This document shows, one piece after another, positions 43,742 to 47,828 of a stretch of 47,828 nucleotides of DNA. Below the pieces are notes generated by a model that did no database searches, was not told the DNA's origin, and worked only from the letters and a program-made list of their open reading frames with translations. Within the stretch, counting starts at the first letter, position 1. The number at the start of each line of letters is the position of its first letter. The DNA comes from an uncultured Alphaproteobacteria bacterium (GTDB taxonomy: Bacteria; Pseudomonadota; Alphaproteobacteria; Rs-D84). Location: contig CAJOGC010000003.1 of assembly GCA_905234185.1 (NCBI GenBank), forward strand, positions 95,453-143,280, written 5' to 3'. The position numbers and the translations under genes are program-made.

Positions 43742-45538
43742 TTATTCAACCTTTAACGCGTTAATAAACGCACTTTGTGGTATTTCAACATTACCAAATG
43801 TGCGCATACGCTTTTTACCCTCTTTCTGTTTTTCTAATAATTTTCTTTTACGCGTAATGTCACCGCCATAGCATTTTGCTGTCACATCTTTGCGATATGC
43901 CGCGATTGTTTCACGCGCAATAATCTTGCCCCCGATTGCCGCTTGAATTGGAATCTTGAATTGATGCCGCGGTATAAGGTCTTTCAATTTTTCAACAATT
44001 TGACGCCCGCGCTTTTCTGCAAAAGACCGGTGACAAATAAAAGACAACGGTTCGACATTTTCTTCGTTCACCAAAATCGAAACCTTTACTAAATCTGCCG
44101 GCTGATAGCCATATACTGTGTAATCAAACGATGCATATCCAGACGAAATAGATTTAACACGGTCATAAAAATCAAACACGATTTCCGACAACGGCAATTG
44201 ATAAACCAGCACCGCCCGATTACCAACATACGAGATATTTTCCTGGACCCCGCGCCGTTCATTACACAGCGACATAATCCCACCAATATATTTATCGGGC
44301 ATCATAATAGTTGCACGCACCCACGGTTCTTCTATCGATTCTATCTTTGTCACATCTGGCATATCCGCGGGATTTTCCAAATCCATATCATCCCCGCCGC
44401 GCAAGTGAACCTTATAAAGCACGCTTGGCACCGTATTTATCAGGTTCAGGTTAAATTCGCGTGCAAGCCGTTCACTAATAATTTCCATATGCAACAACCC
44501 CAAAAATCCGCAACGCAGTCCAAACCCCAGCGCAGATGATTTTTCGGTTGTGAACATAAACGACGCATCATTTAACGCTAACTTTTCCGCACTTTCGCGC
44601 AATGCCGGATAATCGTCCGCCGCCACCGGAAAGAACGAAGAAAATACGACCGGCACAGACGGTTTAAATCCGGGTAATGCAGGGGCTGTGCTGCGGCTAT
44701 CACAAATCGTGTCGCCAACCCGGCAATCATGAATTGTTTTCATACCCGTAATAATGAATCCAATTTCCCCGGCATTCAACGAATCGGCATATTCCATTTT
44801 TGGTGTAAAAAATCCGATTTTATCAATCACATATTCCGCGCCAGTTGCGATGAATTTTATCTTTTGTCCGCGCGATAATTTGCCATCGACCACACGCACC
44901 AAAATCACAACACCCAAATAAGAATCATACCACGAATCAACCAACAACGCACGACTTGGCGCGTTTTCATCACCACTGGGCGCGGGCAGTTTACGAACAA
45001 TTTCTTCCAATAACTCTGGTACACCCTCGCCTGTTTTTCCTGACACCGCCAGCGCATCGTTTGCGTCCAGACCGATAACATCCGCAATCTGTTCGCGCGC
45101 CCCGGCGACATCGGATGACGGCAAATCAATTTTGTTTAACACCGGCAACATTTCCAAATCATTGTCCAATGCCAAATACGCATTTGCCAGTGTCTGCGCC
45201 TGGACCCCCTGGGTTGCATCGACCAAGACCAACGCGCCCTCGCACGCCGCCAGCGACCGCGAAACTTCGTACGAAAAGTCAACATGACCCGGTGTATCCA
45301 TCAAATTCAACTGATACATTTCGCCGTTTTTCGCGCGATAGTTCAAACGCACCGTCTGTGCCTTGATCGTAATGCCGCGTTCACGTTCAATATCCATAGA
45401 ATCCAGAACCTGGGCCTTCATTTCGCGATGTTCCAGACCGCCCGTAATTTCAATCAACCGGTCCGACAACGTCGATTTACCATGATCGATATGTGCAACA
45501 ATGGAAAAATTTCTGATATGATCTTGTTTCATTCCCAT
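43742..45538 (-). CDS. lepA: Elongation factor 4 (LepA)
   Basis: 598 residues from the ATG at 45538 ([20 protein letters not shown]), or 596 from 45532; neither has a clear Shine-Dalgarno. G-domain: [40 protein letters not shown]. The C-terminal LepA-specific end is [21 protein letters not shown]. It moves ribosomes backwards or helps 30S biogenesis. It follows rbfA by 44 bases on the same strand, another 30S-maturation factor. Confidence 0.97.
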   Translation of the reverse strand: MGMKQDHIRNFSIVAHIDHGKSTLSDRLIEITGGLEHREMKAQVLDSMDIERERGITIKAQTVRLNYRAKNGEMYQLNLMDTPGHVDFSYEVSRSLAACEGALVLVDATQGVQAQTLANAYLALDNDLEMLPVLNKIDLPSSDVAGAREQIADVIGLDANDALAVSGKTGEGVPELLEEIVRKLPAPSGDENAPSRALLVDSWYDSYLGVVILVRVVDGKLSRGQKIKFIATGAEYVIDKIGFFTPKMEYADSLNAGEIGFIITGMKTIHDCRVGDTICDSRSTAPALPGFKPSVPVVFSSFFPVAADDYPALRESAEKLALNDASFMFTTEKSSALGFGLRCGFLGLLHMEIISERLAREFNLNLINTVPSVLYKVHLRGGDDMDLENPADMPDVTKIESIEEPWVRATIMMPDKYIGGIMSLCNERRGVQENISYVGNRAVLVYQLPLSEIVFDFYDRVKSISSGYASFDYTVYGYQPADLVKVSILVNEENVEPLSFICHRSFAEKRGRQIVEKLKDLIPRHQFKIPIQAAIGGKIIARETIAAYRKDVTAKCYGGDITRKRKLLEKQKEGKKRMRTFGNVEIPQSAFINALKVE

Positions 45539-45582
45539 GCGGCAATGATAAACCTGTATATTAATTTTAGCAAGGGTAAATT

Positions 45583-45936
45583 TCAATCTTTCAATTTATT
45601 CAACAAATCATCTATGCGTTGCGCGCGTTCCAGCGTATCGTCATATTCGAATTTAATTTCCGGAACATATTTTTGATTCATACGCGCCGCCAGTTCGAAC
45701 CGAATTGTCTTGGTCACATCATCAAGACGCTTTTGCACCGCCCCGGTATCAGAACTGCGCGAATAATAAAATAATTTCACAAATTGCAAACCACCATGCG
45801 ATACCGCACCCACCAGCGACACCCCCGACAAAACGGAATCATCGGCATAGTTATCGCGCAGAATTTCGGCGACCAGTGTTTGCACCTTGGACGCAATTTT
45901 ATCCCCACGATTAGAGTTCTGTTGTCTTTTTTGCAT
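45583..45936 (-). CDS. rbfA: Ribosome-binding factor A
   Basis: 117 residues. KH-like fold: [42 protein letters not shown] and [36 protein letters not shown], all RbfA landmarks. It assists late 16S maturation and cold adaptation. GGAG lies 5-6 bases before the ATG. An array of TTAGTGG heptamers begins 13 bases upstream. Usually infB precedes rbfA; it is not here. Confidence 0.93.
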   Translation of the reverse strand: MQKRQQNSNRGDKIASKVQTLVAEILRDNYADDSVLSGVSLVGAVSHGGLQFVKLFYYSRSSDTGAVQKRLDDVTKTIRFELAARMNQKYVPEIKFEYDDTLERAQRIDDLLNKLKD

Positions 45937-45949
45937 ACTTTACTCCATT

Positions 45950-45976
45950 CACTAACCACTAACACTAACCACTAAC
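45950..45976 (-). repeat. Heptamer array upstream of rbfA
   Basis: Coding strand GTTAGTG, GTTAGT, GTTAGTG, GTTAGTG: four units (one is six bases), 27 bases in all. It ends about 14 bases from the ATG, just before the GGAG. Confidence 0.75.
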
Positions 45977-46039
45977 AACTTACTTGTAAAATATCAAATA
46001 TTTATTTACAATCAAGCAAAGAATAATCATCGCATTGTC

Positions 46040-46059
46040 ATACCGACAAAGGTCGGTAT
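46040..46059. repeat. Palindromic element, ATACCGAC hairpin
   Basis: ATACCGAC-AAAG-GTCGGTAT is a perfect 8-bp hairpin in the context GTCAT...ATCCA. A similar degenerate element is near 8216. Such GTCAT(N)ATCCA elements are often dispersed REP-like repeats. Confidence 0.6.
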
Positions 46060-46101
46060 CCACTGCGCCCAAGGCATTATAAAAAAAGGAAACAAAAACC
46101 A

Positions 46102-46674
46102 ATGAAGTGTGCCGAATGCATATTAAGTCAGGCGGAAAAACCATATTACACCGCGATCGTCTTTTTAATGACGGTGTGTGAATCGATATTTCTGTTTGTC
46201 CCGCCAGAGGTTTTTATGACACCCGCGATAATAGCCAACCGTCGTCGTGCCGTTCCCGTGACAGTTGCGGCGATACTGGGTTCGATTGTTGGTGGTGCAA
46301 TTTCATATATGATTGGATTATGGTTGTTTGATTCGATTGGCATATGGCTGATTGAACATTTTGCATCCATGGAAAAATTTTACATGGCGCAACAGATGTT
46401 CATAAAACACGGCATATTTTTAATTGTCTTGACGGCGGTGACGCCGATTCCGTATAAGTTAATGTGCATGACGGCGGGCTTTATTGGGTTTCCGTTTTGG
46501 TTATTGATTGGTGTATCGGCGGTATTCCGCACGGGTCGATTTATACTTGTTGGGTTTTTGCTGTGGCGGTTCCAGGACACGGCGAACAAGATAATAAAGA
46601 AATATTTCTGGCAAATAACAATTGGCGCAATTGTTGCGGCAATACTTGGCATCGGACTAATGTGTTTAATTTAA
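46102..46674 (+). CDS. DedA/YqaA-family membrane protein (SNARE-associated, VTT domain)
   Basis: 190 residues with about five hydrophobic segments. The VTT-domain features are a re-entrant E-x-F/PPE segment (CESIFLFVPPEVFMTPAII) and GSIVGGAISYMIGLWLF, and the second FxxR...G motif (MTAGFIGFPFWLLIGVSAVFRTGRFILVG). It resembles YqaA of E. coli. DedA-type proteins are thought to be scramblases or flippases of undecaprenyl phosphate or phospholipids. AAAGGAAAC is upstream. It converges on the 46737 gene with a shared terminator. Confidence 0.85.
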   Translation: MKCAECILSQAEKPYYTAIVFLMTVCESIFLFVPPEVFMTPAIIANRRRAVPVTVAAILGSIVGGAISYMIGLWLFDSIGIWLIEHFASMEKFYMAQQMFIKHGIFLIVLTAVTPIPYKLMCMTAGFIGFPFWLLIGVSAVFRTGRFILVGFLLWRFQDTANKIIKKYFWQITIGAIVAAILGIGLMCLI

Positions 46675-46700
46675 GCCATTGGTGTCAAAACAACATCAAA

Positions 46701-46722
46701 AAAACCGGCAAACGCCGGTTTT
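46701..46722. terminator. Bidirectional terminator between DedA-like gene and tail-fibre-like gene
   Basis: AAAACCGGC-AAAC-GCCGGTTTT, a 9-bp stem with T and A runs on both sides, between convergent stop codons. Confidence 0.9.
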
Positions 46723-46736
46723 TTATTCTACTTTCA

Positions 46737-47828
46737 TTATTCAATCCACACAGACGCGTAATCCGTCACACTGGAACCAGATTCAGCCCCCACAGGCACT
46801 TTCCCATTCAACATATTCTGCTGCTGGGTCGTCATTGCCGTCCAACCACCAGACGAATTACCCATATTATAATTCGCCGCACTCTTGGCCTGCTTACCAT
46901 TTATCTGACCCGCCAGAGTGGTATTATTAGTGCTAATACTGCTGGTTATCATCGCCTGGGTCGTCGCCATAGATGGATAGGATGCCGTACTTGTTGTATC
47001 ATACCCGGTCGTCGCCGTCACTTTGTTAGCAGATGCTTCCGCGCCATTGATCTTGCTTACCGCTATCGCCGCGGTGCCACTGATATCGGCATTTACAATC
47101 GTTCCGTCGGTAATTTCAGAACTAGAAACACTGCTCTTGGTTGCCAATCCACCCAGTGTTGTTCCCTTGGTCACGGATATTTTACCATCCGTCTGGGTCA
47201 CCGCGGTCACAACATTCCCAGTGCCACTGGATGTGCTTACATCCAACGCGTTTATCAGCCCCGCTGCCGTCCCGGATGCCTCATAACTGCCACTCGCTTG
47301 TTTACCATCCAACGCCTTTTCCAATTTACCAATAGCGGTTGATATCGTATCCGTCGTAGCAATCGCCGCCTCCGTTTCTGCCTTCGCATAACCATTCAAA
47401 TATGCACTTGGCGCCAAACCGCTTGTTGGTGAACTTCCAGTTGTCCCTTGGACTATCTGTTTAAGAGCTTGTGCCGACATAGAACGAGCCGTTGTTTTAG
47501 TTCCTGTTTGACCTTCTGAAGCACTCATTACTGACAGGGTTCCCTGCTTTCCGTCCAACGTTTTTTCCAGTTTACCCAACGCAACATTCACGGAATCACC
47601 CGCGGTTATCGCGGCGGCAGTTGATGCCTTGGCATATCCGGTGGTCGCAACATCCGCGCCAGTTAACGTCACATCAGAACTTAACGCTTTACCATTAACT
47701 GTCCGACCGGTCGTGACATAACTGCCTGCTGCTTGTTTACCGGCTATCTGTTTTTCCAATTTTCCAATCGCGGCATTAATCGTATCGCCCGCCGCAACCG
47801 CACTTGCCGTCGACGGTTGGGCATACCC
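46737..47828 (-). CDS. Tail-fibre/adhesin-like repetitive protein, C-terminal part (cut by window edge)
   Basis: 363 residues before the stop, open to the window edge with no in-frame start. Three imperfect repeats begin with GYAQPSTASAV, GYAKASTAAAI and GYAKAETEAAI. Each continues with a version of GDTINAAIGKLEKQIAGKQ. NGKALSSDVTLTGADVATTG resembles the repeats in phage long tail fibres. Low in Cys, aromatic and basic residues. The C-terminus (NNTTLAGQINGKQAKSAANYNMGN to YASVWIE) looks like a trimerisation-type end. Its resemblance to phage fibres could mean a prophage tail gene or a surface adhesin; no phage genes are nearby in the window. Confidence 0.7.
   Translation of the reverse strand, partial: GYAQPSTASAVAAGDTINAAIGKLEKQIAGKQAAGSYVTTGRTVNGKALSSDVTLTGADVATTGYAKASTAAAITAGDSVNVALGKLEKTLDGKQGTLSVMSASEGQTGTKTTARSMSAQALKQIVQGTTGSSPTSGLAPSAYLNGYAKAETEAAIATTDTISTAIGKLEKALDGKQASGSYEASGTAAGLINALDVSTSSGTGNVVTAVTQTDGKISVTKGTTLGGLATKSSVSSSEITDGTIVNADISGTAAIAVSKINGAEASANKVTATTGYDTTSTASYPSMATTQAMITSSISTNNTTLAGQINGKQAKSAANYNMGNSSGGWTAMTTQQQNMLNGKVPVGAESGSSVTDYASVWIE

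Overview
The window looks like chromosome of a Gram-negative, host-associated alphaproteobacterium with a compact genome. The evidence is the LPS-export genes, OmpA-type and beta-barrel outer-membrane proteins, the RpoA N-terminus of alphaproteobacterial type, the lack of adk and rpsD in the ribosomal operon, and intermediate base composition. A gut lineage such as RF32 is my guess; a 16S gene or concatenated ribosomal-protein tree would settle it.

Layout. 1-2616 (-) is the N-terminal part of a large secreted, repetitive adhesin-like protein. 2727-4430 holds enolase, a small membrane protein and a 43-residue ORF. 4523-14449 is mostly secreted or envelope genes of unknown function (an OmpA-domain lipoprotein and three exported proteins, two of them large and Cys-rich), interrupted by lptC-lptB and a membrane protein with what looks like a leaderless transcript. 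14565-34936 (-) is the str/S10/spc/alpha ribosomal supercluster: rpsL-rpsG-fusA-tuf-rpsJ-rplC-rplD-rplW-rplB-rpsS-rplV-rpsC-rplP-rpmC-rpsQ-rplN-rplX-rplE-rpsN-rpsH-rplF-rplR-rpsE-rpmD-rplO-secY-rpsM-rpsK, then a terminator, an alpha/beta hydrolase and an opposite-strand exported protein, then rpoA-rplQ with their own promoter. 35232-38401 has an outer-membrane barrel protein, a possible small RNA, mltG, a guanine-deaminase-like gene, a small unknown gene, a GIY-YIG gene bracketed by 26-bp direct repeats, and tRNA-Pro(CGG). 38529-43659 carries an acyl-CoA ligase, fabF and acpP, and a tyrosine-recombinase-like protein that has lost most catalytic residues. 43742-46674 is rbfA-lepA and a DedA/YqaA-like membrane protein. 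46737-47828 is the C-terminal part of a tail-fibre-like repetitive protein.

How the parts relate. The core is translation (ribosomal proteins, EF-Tu, EF-G, LepA, RbfA), transcription (RpoA), secretion (SecY), fatty-acid synthesis (FabF, ACP) and envelope building (LptBC, MltG). Around it sits a lineage-specific set of exported proteins. Three of these share a promoter core TGATATAAT, and two share a 16-base block around it.

The most interesting signals are non-coding. (1) An identical 18-base hairpin lies just upstream of exactly two genes, rplE (L5) and rplR (L18), the two 5S-rRNA-binding proteins of the operon. (2) Heptamer tandem arrays, some in facing pairs, sit in gene leaders; one lies inside the first codons of the OmpA lipoprotein, where a copy-number change would shift the frame. 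(3) A GIY-YIG cassette sits between direct repeats beside a tRNA. (4) The alpha operon is split. No CRISPR array, rRNA gene, intact insertion sequence or replication origin was seen.
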